From: Prevotella sp. MA2016
GTDB taxonomy: Bacteria; Bacteroidota; Bacteroidia; Bacteroidales; Bacteroidaceae
Direction of reading: 5' to 3'
Assembly (NCBI RefSeq): GCF_000619825.1
Contig: NZ_JHUW01000010.1
Coordinates: 62,001 to 126,000, forward strand
DNA: 64,000 nucleotides
The position numbers and the translations under genes are program-made. The notes below the pieces were generated by a model. It worked only from the letters and a program-made list of their open reading frames with translations. It had not been told where the DNA came from and made no database searches. Positions 35,447 through 45,229 of this stretch are shown piece by piece. Position 1 is the first letter of the stretch; each line of letters begins with the position of its first letter.

Positions 35447-37416
35447 CGGCGGCGTTCGGTAATGATTCCATGACGATAGGCATACAGCAGCTCCTTGAGG
35501 TCGGCTATCTGACTGCGCAGTTCTTCGCCCTTATCGGTGTCGGCTACCAGCATGCGGTGGGTCGACATCTCCACAATCTGTGTGGTTGACTTAATATCAA
35601 TCTCGCGCATAATAGCGTCGCGGGCAGATGTGAATGGCTCGTGCTGCACCAGTTGGAATCCGCGTGAGTGATATACCAGCGTGTAGCCGGCAATACCCGT
35701 CTCCTTATGATAGGCTTCGCTGAAACCGCCGTCGATAACCATCAGTTTGCCGCCTGCCTTGATGGGGTTTTCACCTTTGGAGGCATGTACAGGCACATGA
35801 CCGTTGATGATATGACGCACACGGCCTTTCACGCCGAAGGCGTCAAGAATACGGTCGCACACCTCCTCGCTGTCGCGCAGTTTGAAGTAGTTGCCTTTCT
35901 CCTCTTTGAAGGTTTCCTTATCTGTCAGGAAATAACGTTCAAAAGTGGCCATCTTCGACTTGCAGAACAAGGGTGAGTCAACACCGCACCACAGATATAG
36001 GAAATAGTCGCGGGCATATTCCCTGTCGATAGAGTCGGTTTGGAAAGCCTCGCGAACCATCATGCCGATGTTGTGCATGAGCTCCTTGCCAGCAAAACGT
36101 TTACCTGGGTATATCTCAATCTCCTTGAGCGAGCCGTCGTCGTTGAGAGGGATAGCGGCATGGAACAGCAGGTTAGAGTTGCTGATGGCATACATGCAAC
36201 CATGTGAGAGCAGTGTGCGCACGTGTTTCTGCAGTTTTTCGCTGATGCGGAATGAGTGGTGCAGTTTCTGCATCAGATCCACCTCCTCGGCAGTGAGCTT
36301 GTTAGGATTCTGTGGATCTACTGTGGGGAAGTTGCAACTCTTCATCTCATACTGTTTGCCGTCGAGGGTGCAAAGTCCCTTCTCGTAGTCTATCGTGCTG
36401 AGCATGCAGCGATGCTGCATCTGCCACTCCGGGCGTCGCATAAAGATGGCAGCCTCGGTCTTGAACTGCAGCACGGCAATGGCCTTGTGCATCTTGGCGG
36501 TGAGCTGTTGTGTCTTTTCATCCATCGTGTTGCCCGGCATCAGCTTTGGTTGGAACTCCAGACAAGGGTCATCACCATAGACATCGAGTGCAAAGGTGGC
36601 CAATGGCACCAGGTTGATGCCATACTCTTCGATGGTGGTGAGGTTGGCATAGCGCAGACAGAGGCGCAACACGTTGCAGATGCAGGCATCATTGCCGGCC
36701 GAGGCACCCATCCATAGCACGTCGTGGTTTCCCCATTGTATGTCCCATGAGTGATATTGGCGTAGTGTGTCCATGATGATGTGTGCGCCAGGTCCGCGGT
36801 CGTAGATGTCGCCTAAGATGTGCAACTGGTCGATGGCCAGACGCTGGATGACATTGCAGATGGCACAGATAAAATCATCAGCACGACCTGTAGAGATAAT
36901 CGTATCTACGATCACGTTTACATAGGCGGCCTTATCATTGTCGCTCAGGCTTTCGTGCAGTAGCTCCTCGATGATGTACGCAAAGTCCTGTGGGAGCGAT
37001 TTGCGTACCTTTGAACGTGTGTATTTGCTGCTGACGTCGCGACACACTTTCACCAGTTGATGAATGGTGATGCGATACCAGTCTTCGATATCCTGTTCCT
37101 GTGCTTTGATAAGCTCCAGTTTTTCTTCTGGGTAGTAAATCAGGGTGCACAGTTCCTTCTTTTCGCTTTCGCGTATATTGTTGCCAAACAGCTCATTCAC
37201 CTTTCGCTTGATGTTACCCGACGCATTCTTCAGGATATGGCGGAAAGCCTCGCTCTCGCCGTGGATATCGGCCAGGAAGTGCTCGGTACCCTTAGGTAGC
37301 GCCATGATGGCCTCGAGATTTATAATCTCGGTAGAGGCATCGGCTATCGTGGGAAAGGATTGTGATAGCAGTTGCAGATAGTGTAGATCAGTTTCTTTAT
37401 CTGAGAAGTGTTTCAT
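35443..37416 (-). CDS. fbp: Fructose-1,6-bisphosphatase, class III
   Basis: The 657-residue length and sequence fit the class III enzyme of Bacteroidota and Firmicutes. Metal-binding motifs of the calcineurin-like fold are visible: FLADIHGES near residue 45, HILGDIYDRGPG near 195, WGNHDVLWMG near 228 and NGHVPVHAS near 540. It hydrolyses fructose-1,6-bisphosphate in gluconeogenesis. It overlaps the glycosyltransferase gene upstream and the plug gene downstream by 4 nt each. Confidence 0.95.
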   Translation of the reverse strand: MKHFSDKETDLHYLQLLSQSFPTIADASTEIINLEAIMALPKGTEHFLADIHGESEAFRHILKNASGNIKRKVNELFGNNIRESEKKELCTLIYYPEEKLELIKAQEQDIEDWYRITIHQLVKVCRDVSSKYTRSKVRKSLPQDFAYIIEELLHESLSDNDKAAYVNVIVDTIISTGRADDFICAICNVIQRLAIDQLHILGDIYDRGPGAHIIMDTLRQYHSWDIQWGNHDVLWMGASAGNDACICNVLRLCLRYANLTTIEEYGINLVPLATFALDVYGDDPCLEFQPKLMPGNTMDEKTQQLTAKMHKAIAVLQFKTEAAIFMRRPEWQMQHRCMLSTIDYEKGLCTLDGKQYEMKSCNFPTVDPQNPNKLTAEEVDLMQKLHHSFRISEKLQKHVRTLLSHGCMYAISNSNLLFHAAIPLNDDGSLKEIEIYPGKRFAGKELMHNIGMMVREAFQTDSIDREYARDYFLYLWCGVDSPLFCKSKMATFERYFLTDKETFKEEKGNYFKLRDSEEVCDRILDAFGVKGRVRHIINGHVPVHASKGENPIKAGGKLMVIDGGFSEAYHKETGIAGYTLVYHSRGFQLVQHEPFTSARDAIMREIDIKSTTQIVEMSTHRMLVADTDKGEELRSQIADLKELLYAYRHGIITERRR

Positions 37417-38486
37417 ATCTTCAAGTGGTTTTTAAGATGGTTGCGCAGTTGGTTGGTAAGCCGGTCGTCAAGCGGGTCGATGGGCATGTAGCCCTCATCG
37501 AGCAGCACCTGTTCCTTGAGCACCTGAATCAGTCGGGCTGCCCGTTTGGTCAGGTTGGCATCTTCTAGTGCCTCGGCCAGTTTATCGTCGTTCACGTTTT
37601 CACGATATAGCTCGCGTGTTAGTTCTATCAAGTTGAGTAGGGTAGGCACCTTGAGCACCTGTCGTATCATGCGCAACAAATAATCGGTTTCATCGCCCTG
37701 ATAGTCGCCGATCAGTTCTTTGATGGGTTGTGGGGCATGATATTTTGGTGGAAAATAGGCCGCTATCCGTGACGTGTCGATCAGTGGCATGTTCAGGTCG
37801 AGGATGCGTATGCCGTAGTCCACATAGTTGCGTATGTTTTCATGATCGGCAAAGATGAGCAACCGGCGCCAGTCAATAAGTCGGTCGTCAATCTCTGAAG
37901 TGTCAACCCATCGCTTGTCGCCTAGGATACCAGCCTTCAGGATGCCCGAAAGTGCTTTCAGGGTGTACTGGTCCATTTGCTCTAGCGTATTAGAGTCGAG
38001 CACTTTCTGGTAGATGGCAAATGTCTGGGCTGCCATCTCAGCAGGGGTGATGGTGTTGGTGGTGACAGCATTGTGCACCTCCTCAACGCGCGGGTTCCAT
38101 CCCAGTTTCATAAAGCCAAGACGCTCCATCTTGCCTAGGGTGATGACGGCATAAGCCCCTTCGATAAACTCGCTCTGCACCAGTGACATGGCTGCTCGCT
38201 GCTGTGCAGGCAGCATATCGAGTGCAAAGGGTTGCAACTGTCCATGTGGAGTTACTACGCAGCGTATGTTCAGTTTGCGGGCACACCGCATGGCTTTGGT
38301 TTGCACTATTTGGTTAGCGCCATGTATGTGTATGATGTCGGCCTGCATGTCGCGAGCTTGCTGGTAGAAGGATTTGTTGTTGTCGGCCACCATGACGGTA
38401 GCGCTCTGTTTCAGTCCTTCTACCAACAGCTCAACATGACGCTGTATAAGCTCAAGATTCTTTGGGTAGATATGTAATACGTTCAT
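37413..38486 (-). CDS. Glycosyltransferase-like protein with unusual C-terminal half
   Basis: The ATG at 38486 (MNVLHIYPKN) is preferred over one four codons earlier. The 357-residue protein has a GT-B style N-terminal half (ADIIHIHGANQIVQTKAMRC, VVTPHGQLQPFALDML, AYAVITLGKMERLGFM). The usual C-terminal sugar-nucleotide domain is not recognisable; instead there is a helical, charged region with YVDYGIRILDLNMPLIDTSRIA. It overlaps the GT2 gene by 35 nt. It may modify a cell-surface glycan, but donor and acceptor are unknown, and the second half could carry another activity. Confidence 0.7.
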   Translation of the reverse strand: MNVLHIYPKNLELIQRHVELLVEGLKQSATVMVADNNKSFYQQARDMQADIIHIHGANQIVQTKAMRCARKLNIRCVVTPHGQLQPFALDMLPAQQRAAMSLVQSEFIEGAYAVITLGKMERLGFMKLGWNPRVEEVHNAVTTNTITPAEMAAQTFAIYQKVLDSNTLEQMDQYTLKALSGILKAGILGDKRWVDTSEIDDRLIDWRRLLIFADHENIRNYVDYGIRILDLNMPLIDTSRIAAYFPPKYHAPQPIKELIGDYQGDETDYLLRMIRQVLKVPTLLNLIELTRELYRENVNDDKLAEALEDANLTKRAARLIQVLKEQVLLDEGYMPIDPLDDRLTNQLRNHLKNHLKI

Positions 38487-39123
38487 AATGACTCGCAAAA
38501 TTCTTCCAGAATATTCGCCAGCGTATCATCTGTCGTTCCACAAACGACGGTCTGAGTTCGTAGTATTTCAGGATATTGATAGCCACATCCTTGCGTACTA
38601 TGATAAAATTATAGCGCCCCCAGCGGAAATTGCGTCGCTTACGGATGCGCACTTTCTGCAGCAGGCGTTCTATACGTACAATGTGGTCTTCGGCCTCATG
38701 GTAGTTGGCAAAAGCCTGCAGTTTGATGCCCTTGCGATTCAGATAGCCCAGTGTCAGGTCGGCACTGGCATCCATCGTGTTGCTGATAGCCTGCAGAATA
38801 TCTTCGGCCACGGGCTTGTTGTTGATGTTAGTAAAAATAATCCAATCATTCTTGGCCGCCTTGACACCAATGTTGAAAGCCTGCTTCTTGCTCAGCTTGT
38901 GGCCTTCTGATTTGGGCAGGAAGGTGGTGTAGAGGTTGGAATAGTCTTTTTTGAAGAGCTTCAGCACATCTGAAGTCTCATCAGTAGAAGACTCGTCGAT
39001 CACGATAACCTCATAGCCAGGCTCGTATTGCTGAGTGAGAAAAACCGGCAGGTTTTCTCTCAGCTCATACGCCTGGTCGTATGCGGTCATGATGATCGAG
39101 AATCTTCGTTCGTTACTGCTCAT
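38452..39123 (-). CDS. Family 2 glycosyltransferase
   Basis: The 223-residue GT-A protein starts RFSIIMTAYDQAYELRENL, continues YEVIVIDESSTDETSDVL and has the GVKAAKNDWIIFTNINNKP segment where the DxD motif is normally found (here NIN, so the metal site is atypical). It lacks membrane helices. Translationally overlapped with the next glycosyltransferase gene, suggesting joint work on one glycan. Located downstream of lysA. Confidence 0.85.
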   Translation of the reverse strand: MSSNERRFSIIMTAYDQAYELRENLPVFLTQQYEPGYEVIVIDESSTDETSDVLKLFKKDYSNLYTTFLPKSEGHKLSKKQAFNIGVKAAKNDWIIFTNINNKPVAEDILQAISNTMDASADLTLGYLNRKGIKLQAFANYHEAEDHIVRIERLLQKVRIRKRRNFRWGRYNFIIVRKDVAINILKYYELRPSFVERQMIRWRIFWKNFASHYERITYLPKES

Positions 39124-39143
39124 TTTTCAATTCTTGAATTCTT

Positions 39144-40304
39144 TTAAAGTTCGTCGCTCATATAGCCTTTAGGCAACTTGCGACAATTGTACTGCGACGC
39201 CATAATCTCGCCGTAGGCACCAGCCGAGCGGATGGCCAGCAGGTCGCCGCGCTTAGCCTTGTTCAGGTCTATCTGTTTGGCAAACACATCGGTGCTCTCG
39301 CAGATGGGGCCTACCACGTCGTAGGTTTCTGGAGTCTCGTCGCTGGTGATATTTTCTATCTTGTGATAAGCCTGATAGAGCGCAGGGCGAATCAGATCGG
39401 TGAAACCGGCATCTACGATGGCAAACTTCTTGACGGCACCTTCCTTTATATATAAGGTGCGTGTAATCAGGCTTCCGCACTGTGCTGTAACGGCTCGTCC
39501 CAACTCGAAATGCAGTGTCTGTCCAGGCTGCAGCTTGAGCTTCTTGGCATAAGTGTCGAAATAGGCCTTGAAGTCGGGGATGGGCACACGGTTAGGGTGC
39601 TCATAGTCGATGCCAAGACCTCCACCCACGTTGATGTGCTCTACGCGGATACGATGGCTGATGAGCTCCTGCTGCAGTTCGTTCACACGATTGCAAAGGG
39701 CCTCAAAGTCGCCCATGTCCAGGATCTGCGAACCGATATGGAAGTGCAGGCCCACAAACTTCACGTTCTGCATCTTCTCTGCCTCACGAATCACTTTCAC
39801 CATATCGCTCATGGCGATACCAAACTTATTCTCGGCCAGTCCTGTAGTGATGTTGGCATGAGTGTGAGCACCTACATTGGGATTCAGTCGGAAGGCCACA
39901 CGAGCCACCTTGCCTTGCTGGGCTGCCAGCTCGTTGATCACTTCGAGCTCGGGTATGCTCTCTACGTTGAAGCAGAAAATATCGTTGTCCAGTCCGAGTT
40001 TGATTTCCCAATCACTCTTGCCTACGCCTGCATATACAATTTTCTCCTTGGGAAAGCCTGCTTTGATAGAGGCTTCTACCTCGCCGCCACTCACGCAGTC
40101 GGCTCCCAGTCCGGCTTCGCGGATGATGCGCAGGATGCGTGGATTGGCATTGGCCTTTATGGCATAGTGCACCACAAAGCCTTCGTGCTTGCTGGCCTCT
40201 TGATTAATCGTTTGTAGCGTCTGGCGCAGCAGAGCTGTGTCATAATAGTAGAAGGGAGTCTCAATGTCCTGAAACTTTTCTACTGGGAATATTCCTTTAG
40301 TCAT
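39144..40304 (-). CDS. lysA: Diaminopimelate decarboxylase
   Basis: The 386-residue fold-III PLP enzyme shows the cofactor lysine in VHYAIKANANPRIL, the phosphate-binding HINVGGGLGIDYEHPN and the active-site Cys region VGPICESTDVFA. It makes L-lysine from meso-diaminopimelate. lysC lies just upstream on the same strand, so the two aspartate-pathway genes form a unit. The 51-nt gap to lysC contains 7-nt tandem repeats. Confidence 0.96.
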   Translation of the reverse strand: MTKGIFPVEKFQDIETPFYYYDTALLRQTLQTINQEASKHEGFVVHYAIKANANPRILRIIREAGLGADCVSGGEVEASIKAGFPKEKIVYAGVGKSDWEIKLGLDNDIFCFNVESIPELEVINELAAQQGKVARVAFRLNPNVGAHTHANITTGLAENKFGIAMSDMVKVIREAEKMQNVKFVGLHFHIGSQILDMGDFEALCNRVNELQQELISHRIRVEHINVGGGLGIDYEHPNRVPIPDFKAYFDTYAKKLKLQPGQTLHFELGRAVTAQCGSLITRTLYIKEGAVKKFAIVDAGFTDLIRPALYQAYHKIENITSDETPETYDVVGPICESTDVFAKQIDLNKAKRGDLLAIRSAGAYGEIMASQYNCRKLPKGYMSDEL

Positions 40305-40355
40305 TGTCTTGTTTGTTCTTTCAATTCTTAATTCTTAACTCTTAATTCTTAACTC

Positions 40356-41675
40356 TTAATCCTTAAAAATCGTGTCGCTCAATTTCTGCAGCGCGCGTTT
40401 CTTGTCTTCCTCACGAATCAGGAATGAGATATTGTAGTTTGAACCACCGTAGCTAACCATGCGAACGGGGATGTCCTTCAGGGCATCGAGTGCGATGGTC
40501 TCAAAGCCAACGTTGCTCCAATCCAGGTCGCCCACTACGCAGATGATACACATGTTAGTATCTACGTTTACGGTGCCATACTTCTTCAGCTCGTCAACAA
40601 TCTCACCCAGGTGGGCTGAGTTGTCGATACTCATTGACACACCAACCTCTGAGGTACAAACCATGTCGATAGGTGTCTGGTAGCTTTCGAAGATTTCGAA
40701 TACCTTGCGCAGGAAACCAGTAGCCAGCAGCATGCGGCTCGACTTGATTTTGATAGCAGTGATGTTGTCTTTAGCAGCGATAGCCTTGATCTTGCCATAC
40801 TCAGTCTTGTTGCTGATGGTTGTTCCCTCGGCATCAGGATCCATGGTGTTGAGCAGACGTACGGGGATACCAGCATACTTGGCAGGCTGAACGCATGTGG
40901 GGTGCAGGATCTTGGCACCAAAGTAAGCCAGCTCGGCTGCCTCTTCGAAGTGCAACTGGTGTACAGGCTTGGTGTTATCTACCACGCGTGGGTCGTTGTT
41001 GTGCATGCCATCGATATCAGTCCAGATCTGGATTTCTTCGGCATTAATGGCAGCACCAATCAGCGAGGCTGTATAGTCGCTACCACCGCGCTGCAGGTTG
41101 TCAATCTCGCCATAAGCGTTGCGGCAGATGAATCCCTGTGTGAGGTAAACCTGAGACCCCTCGTTCTCTTTCAGGAGAGCGGCCAGTTTCTCTTTGATAT
41201 ATACAGGATCGGGCTCTGCATTCTTATCGGTGCGCATAAAGTCGAGCGCGTTGAGCAGAGTGGCCTTGATGCCAATCTCGTTCATGTAGTTAACCACCAT
41301 GTTGGTGCTCATAATCTCACCCTGAGCCACAATACTCTTCTCCTCGAAGCTGGTGAACAGCTCTTTGGTGAATGAGCGCAGATAGTCAAACTCGCTCTTC
41401 AGGAATTCGCGGGTTGCGGCTTTGGTCTCCTCCTTGCTGTAGAGTTCCTCTACCACCTTGTCGTATTTCTGCTCCAGGCGGTTGATAACCTCGTTGGCGC
41501 CATCAGGGTTCTTTTTGTAAAGATAGTCTGAAATCTCCACAAGACTGTTGGTGGTGCCTGCCATAGCTGAGAGCACTACGAAAACGGGTTCGTTAAACTT
41601 GGTAACAAGTGCTGTTACCTCCTTCATTCTCTCTGGTGAGCCGACGGATGTTCCGCCGAATTTCATTACTTTCAT
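40356..41675 (-). CDS. lysC: Aspartate kinase
   Basis: The ATG at 41675 (MKVMKFGGTSVGS) fits the family start; upstream in-frame codons to 41705 are probably not translated. The 439-residue protein has KFGGTSVG, the LTQGFICRNAYGEIDNLQRGGSDYTA catalytic region and two C-terminal ACT domains (MVCTSEVGVSMSID, PVRMVSYGGSN), so feedback control by lysine or threonine is likely. It makes aspartyl phosphate, the first step towards lysine, methionine and threonine. Confidence 0.95.
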   Translation of the reverse strand: MKVMKFGGTSVGSPERMKEVTALVTKFNEPVFVVLSAMAGTTNSLVEISDYLYKKNPDGANEVINRLEQKYDKVVEELYSKEETKAATREFLKSEFDYLRSFTKELFTSFEEKSIVAQGEIMSTNMVVNYMNEIGIKATLLNALDFMRTDKNAEPDPVYIKEKLAALLKENEGSQVYLTQGFICRNAYGEIDNLQRGGSDYTASLIGAAINAEEIQIWTDIDGMHNNDPRVVDNTKPVHQLHFEEAAELAYFGAKILHPTCVQPAKYAGIPVRLLNTMDPDAEGTTISNKTEYGKIKAIAAKDNITAIKIKSSRMLLATGFLRKVFEIFESYQTPIDMVCTSEVGVSMSIDNSAHLGEIVDELKKYGTVNVDTNMCIICVVGDLDWSNVGFETIALDALKDIPVRMVSYGGSNYNISFLIREEDKKRALQKLSDTIFKD

Positions 41676-41738
41676 AAGCCTTATTTTTTTAGTCTCAATC
41701 GTCAATTTTCAATTTTCAATTTTCAATCTTCAATTATA

Positions 41739-42422
41739 TCAAGCCTTTGGCTTTATCACCACTTGCTCTATCTTGCCATCCTGGCACTGGAAAGCCTTGC
41801 CTGGATATTTGTTTACCAGCGCAATGTTGTGGGTTGACATAATGACTGCAGTGCCAGTGTCGGCAATGCTCTTTAGCAGGAGCATGATGTTGTCGGCAGT
41901 CTCCTTGTCAAGGTTGCCGGTAGGCTCATCGGCCACGATGAGTTGTGGATGGTTCAGGATGGCACGTGCTATCGCCACACGCTGCTGCTCACCGCCCGAC
42001 AGCTCGTTAGGCATCTTGTCGGCTTTGTCGCCCAGGCCAATCATCTCAAGCACCTCGGCTATACGGTCATTGCGGCGCTCCTTGTCACGCCAGCCTGTGG
42101 CTTTGAGCACAAACTCCAGGTTCATGAAAACCGTGCGGTCGCCCAGCAACTGGAAGTCCTGAAACACCACGCCAACTTCGCGGCGCAGAGCAGGAATCTC
42201 CTTGCGGCGAATGGTTTTTAAGTCGTAATCCAGCACTGTAGCCTCGTCGGCCTCGTCGATATCAAGGTCGCAATAGAGTGTCTTGAGAAGTGTACTCTTT
42301 CCAGAGCCTACGCGCCCGATGATGTACACCAGTTCACCCTCGGCCACTTCGAAGTTAACGCCGTGCAGCACCTCAATGCCGTGTCGCTGGTAGATATTTG
42401 CGTTCTTATATGATACTAACAT
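41739..42422 (-). CDS. ftsE: FtsE-like ABC ATPase
   Basis: The 227-residue ATPase has Walker A GRVGSGKS, Q-loop VVFQDFQLL, signature LSGGEQQRVAIARA and Walker B LIVADEPTGNLD. The ATG at 42422 is chosen over a TTG at 42431. The sequence fits FtsE of Bacteroidales, which with FtsX activates cell-wall hydrolysis at division. ftsX is not in the window. It lies 9 nt after hisIE on the same strand. Confidence 0.85.
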   Translation of the reverse strand: MLVSYKNANIYQRHGIEVLHGVNFEVAEGELVYIIGRVGSGKSTLLKTLYCDLDIDEADEATVLDYDLKTIRRKEIPALRREVGVVFQDFQLLGDRTVFMNLEFVLKATGWRDKERRNDRIAEVLEMIGLGDKADKMPNELSGGEQQRVAIARAILNHPQLIVADEPTGNLDKETADNIMLLLKSIADTGTAVIMSTHNIALVNKYPGKAFQCQDGKIEQVVIKPKA

Positions 42423-42431
42423 AATTGTCAA

Positions 42432-43079
42432 TTATTTCATTTTTCCTGCTGCCTTGGCTGCTCGGCGCTGCTTGTCCCAGTTGGGGTCGTGGCGCTTGTG
42501 CAACTCGTCGGCCACCTGCTCTATGCGGAGATGCTTGCTGGCCAGCAGCACGGTCAGGTGGTAAATCAGGTCGCTAGCCTCGTAAACCAGGTGCTCGTCG
42601 GTGCCGTTGGTAGCCTCGATGACAGTCTCAAGCGCCTCTTCGCCCACCTTCTGAGCTATTTTGTTGATACCATCCTTAAAGAGTTTGGTGGTATATGAGC
42701 CCTCGGGCATCTGCTCGTGGCGCATGTTGATAAAGTCCTGAAGCTCGGTGAGGAAGAGTAGGGGATTGCTCTCGTTGGTCTCGCCCCAGCAGGTGTCGGT
42801 GCCTGTGTGGCAGGTAGGACCGTCGGGAGTGGCTTTCACCAGCAGTGTGTCGTTGTCACAATCCACCATGATATCCACCAGATGCAGGAAGTTACCACTG
42901 GTTTCGCCTTTGGTCCAAAGGCAGTTGCGACTACGGCTCCAGAAGGTCACCTTGTGGGTGGTGATGGTCTTCTGATAGGCCTCTTCGTTCATATAACCCA
43001 GCATGAGTACGTTCTTGGTCTGGGCATCCTGGATAATGGCAGGAACAAGTCCGCCACCCTTTTCAAAATCTATCTTCAT
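42432..43079 (-). CDS. hisIE: Bifunctional phosphoribosyl-AMP cyclohydrolase/ATP pyrophosphatase
   Basis: The ATG at 43079 (MKIDFEKGGGLVPAIIQD) gives 215 residues. The N-terminal HisI domain has the metal site DCDNDTLL and the cysteines in GPTCHTGTDTCWG. The C-terminal HisE domain has KVGEEALETVIEA. It catalyses steps two and three of histidine synthesis. Part of a hisH-hisA-hisF-hisIE run on the minus strand. Confidence 0.95.
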   Translation of the reverse strand: MKIDFEKGGGLVPAIIQDAQTKNVLMLGYMNEEAYQKTITTHKVTFWSRSRNCLWTKGETSGNFLHLVDIMVDCDNDTLLVKATPDGPTCHTGTDTCWGETNESNPLLFLTELQDFINMRHEQMPEGSYTTKLFKDGINKIAQKVGEEALETVIEATNGTDEHLVYEASDLIYHLTVLLASKHLRIEQVADELHKRHDPNWDKQRRAAKAAGKMK

Positions 43080-43114
43080 TACTTCAATTTTTACATTTTT
43101 ACATTTTTGCATTT

Positions 43115-43873
43115 TTACATTCTTACATTAATGCCTTCTCCCTTGAGGTAGGCCTTCAACTCGGGAATGGGAATCTCGCCGAAGTGGAACACACTGGCAG
43201 CGAGCGCTGCGTCGGCATGACCTTCAATAAAGGTGTCGCGGAAGTGCTCTTTCTTTCCTGCGCCGCCACTGGCGATGATGGGTATAGAGAGGTTGTCGGC
43301 CAACTGTCGCAGGGCTTCGTTGGCATAGCCTTCTTTCACACCGTCGTGATCCATCGAGGTGAAGAGAATCTCTCCAGCTCCGCGCTCCTGTGCTTCGTGA
43401 GCCCATTCAAACAAGCCGCGCTCTGTGCGCTCACGTCCGCCCTTCAGATAGCAATGCCATCCATCGGCATCCAGTCGGGCGTCGATGGCACACACGCATA
43501 CCTGCGAGCCGAAACGGTTGGTTATCTCATCAATCAGTTCTGGGCGGCGGATGGCAGCGCTGTTCACGCTCACCTTATCAGCACCGGCATAGAGCAGTCG
43601 CTCCACGTCGGCTAGCTCATTGATGCCTCCACCCACAGTGAAAGGTATGTTTATCTCTTTGGCCACACGTGTCACCATGTCGGTAAACGTTTTACGGCCC
43701 TCAAAGCTGGCTGTGATGTCGAGGAAACAGAGTTCGTCGGCTCCCTGCTCGCTGTAGGCCTTGCCCAGCTCCACTGGGTCGCCCGCCGAGCGCAGGTTCA
43801 CAAAGTTGGTGCCTTTTACGGTCTCACCATCTTTTACGTCCAAACAGGGTATAATTCTTTTTGCTAATCCCAT
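43115..43873 (-). CDS. hisF: Imidazole glycerol phosphate synthase, cyclase subunit
   Basis: The 252-residue TIM barrel starts [21 protein letters not shown] (catalytic Asp11) and has [17 protein letters not shown] and [10 protein letters not shown] phosphate sites plus the second catalytic Asp in [11 protein letters not shown]. With HisH it makes imidazole glycerol phosphate and AICAR. It follows hisA by 19 nt. Confidence 0.97.
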   Translation of the reverse strand: MGLAKRIIPCLDVKDGETVKGTNFVNLRSAGDPVELGKAYSEQGADELCFLDITASFEGRKTFTDMVTRVAKEINIPFTVGGGINELADVERLLYAGADKVSVNSAAIRRPELIDEITNRFGSQVCVCAIDARLDADGWHCYLKGGRERTERGLFEWAHEAQERGAGEILFTSMDHDGVKEGYANEALRQLADNLSIPIIASGGAGKKEHFRDTFIEGHADAALAASVFHFGEIPIPELKAYLKGEGINVRM

Positions 43874-43892
43874 AAATCGTTAACTTCTTTTT

Positions 43893-44612
43893 CTATCCCT
43901 GTAATTTCACTAATTCCTTCAGATCTATTTTACCTTCATAAATGGCCTTTCCAAACACCACGGCAGGTACGCCGATGGCATCCAGAGCCTTGATATCGTC
44001 GATCGACGACACACCGCCGCTGGCTATCAGGTGCAGATCGGGATATTTCTTCATCACGTCAGCATAGAGTTCAAAGGCAGGTCCGGTCAGCGTTCCGTCT
44101 TTTGATATATCTGTGCACAATACGTTCTTCACGCCGGCATCCACATATTTCTTGAGGAAAGGCAGCAGGTCTTCGGTAGAGTCATCTTTCCATCCGTTGA
44201 TACTGATTTTACCGTTGCGCACATCGGCACCCAGGATAATGCGGTCGGGGCCGTATTTCGAGAGCCACCAGGTAAAGAGGGTGGGCTGTGTAACGGCTAT
44301 CGAACCGATGGTCACCATCTTGGCACCAGCTTTGAATGCGGCCTCAATGTCGTTATGCGTTTTGATGCCGCCACCAAAATCCACAGTCAGACTGGTTTCA
44401 GAAGTAACCTGCGAGAGCACCTTGCTGTTTACTATATGTTTTGATTTGGCGCCATCCAAATCAACCATATGCAGGCGCTTGAAACCGATGCGTTCAAACT
44501 CGCGTGCCATTTCAATAGGCTCGCCGTATTCACTCTTCTGGTCATAGTCGCCCTTGGTCAGGCGTACGCACTTACCAGCAATGATGTCGATGGCAGGAAT
44601 CAGTTCTATCAT
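43893..44612 (-). CDS. hisA: ProFAR isomerase
   Basis: The 239-residue TIM barrel has LIPAIDIIAGKCVRL (catalytic Asp) and, near the middle, TVDFGGGIKT; the second half has LCTDISKDGTLTGP and HLIASGGVSS. It isomerises ProFAR to PRFAR in histidine synthesis. It overlaps hisH by 4 nt. Confidence 0.97.
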   Translation of the reverse strand: MIELIPAIDIIAGKCVRLTKGDYDQKSEYGEPIEMAREFERIGFKRLHMVDLDGAKSKHIVNSKVLSQVTSETSLTVDFGGGIKTHNDIEAAFKAGAKMVTIGSIAVTQPTLFTWWLSKYGPDRIILGADVRNGKISINGWKDDSTEDLLPFLKKYVDAGVKNVLCTDISKDGTLTGPAFELYADVMKKYPDLHLIASGGVSSIDDIKALDAIGVPAVVFGKAIYEGKIDLKELVKLQG

Positions 44613-45199
44613 AGATCTATAAAATTTTTAATGATTTGTTCACCCACGCGACCACTCTTTTCGGGGTGGAACTGGCAGGTGTAGAAATTGTCTTTGTGCA
44701 TAGAGGCCGAATAGGGCAGGATATAGTCGGCTGTAGCGATGGTCTCCTTACACAGAGGCACATAGTACGAATGCACGAAGTAAACGTAAGGAGCCTCACC
44801 TAAATTCTTAAGAATGGGGTTAACTGTCAACTTTAACTCGTTCCATCCCATGCATGGCACCTTGTCTTCGTGGCGCTCTGGTTGGAAACGCTTCACTTCG
44901 GCATCAAAAATGCCGATGCAGTCGGTGTCGCCCTCTTCAGAGTGCCGGCACAGCAGTTGCTGTCCCACACAGATGCCGAATACGGGCTGCTTCAGGTCGC
45001 GGATCACTTCATCCAGTCGGCGGGCTCTGAGATAGTCCATAGCCTCGCCGGCATGTCCTTGTCCGGGAAACAGTACCTTATCGGCCTTCTTAAGCAGCTC
45101 GGCATCGTCGGTCAGCAGGGGGTCGATGCCCAGACGTTTCAAGGCATTGACAACCGAATAGATGTTGCCGGCGTTGTATTTTACTATTGCTACGTTCAT
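44609..45199 (-). CDS. hisH: Imidazole glycerol phosphate synthase, glutaminase subunit
   Basis: The 196-residue class I glutamine amidotransferase shows VLFPGQGHAGEAM, the nucleophile Cys in FGICVGQQLLC and the His/Glu pair in CQFHPEKSG. It feeds ammonia to HisF. It is the first his gene of the cluster and lies 30 nt after purU. Confidence 0.97.
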   Translation of the reverse strand: MNVAIVKYNAGNIYSVVNALKRLGIDPLLTDDAELLKKADKVLFPGQGHAGEAMDYLRARRLDEVIRDLKQPVFGICVGQQLLCRHSEEGDTDCIGIFDAEVKRFQPERHEDKVPCMGWNELKLTVNPILKNLGEAPYVYFVHSYYVPLCKETIATADYILPYSASMHKDNFYTCQFHPEKSGRVGEQIIKNFIDL

Positions 45200-45229
45200 T
45201 TTAAATTCCTTTTAACTTCCTTTCCATTC

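Noticed and set aside
38488-38910. Plus-strand frame in the glycosyltransferase region
   Set aside because: Shadow of the family 2 glycosyltransferase on the minus strand.
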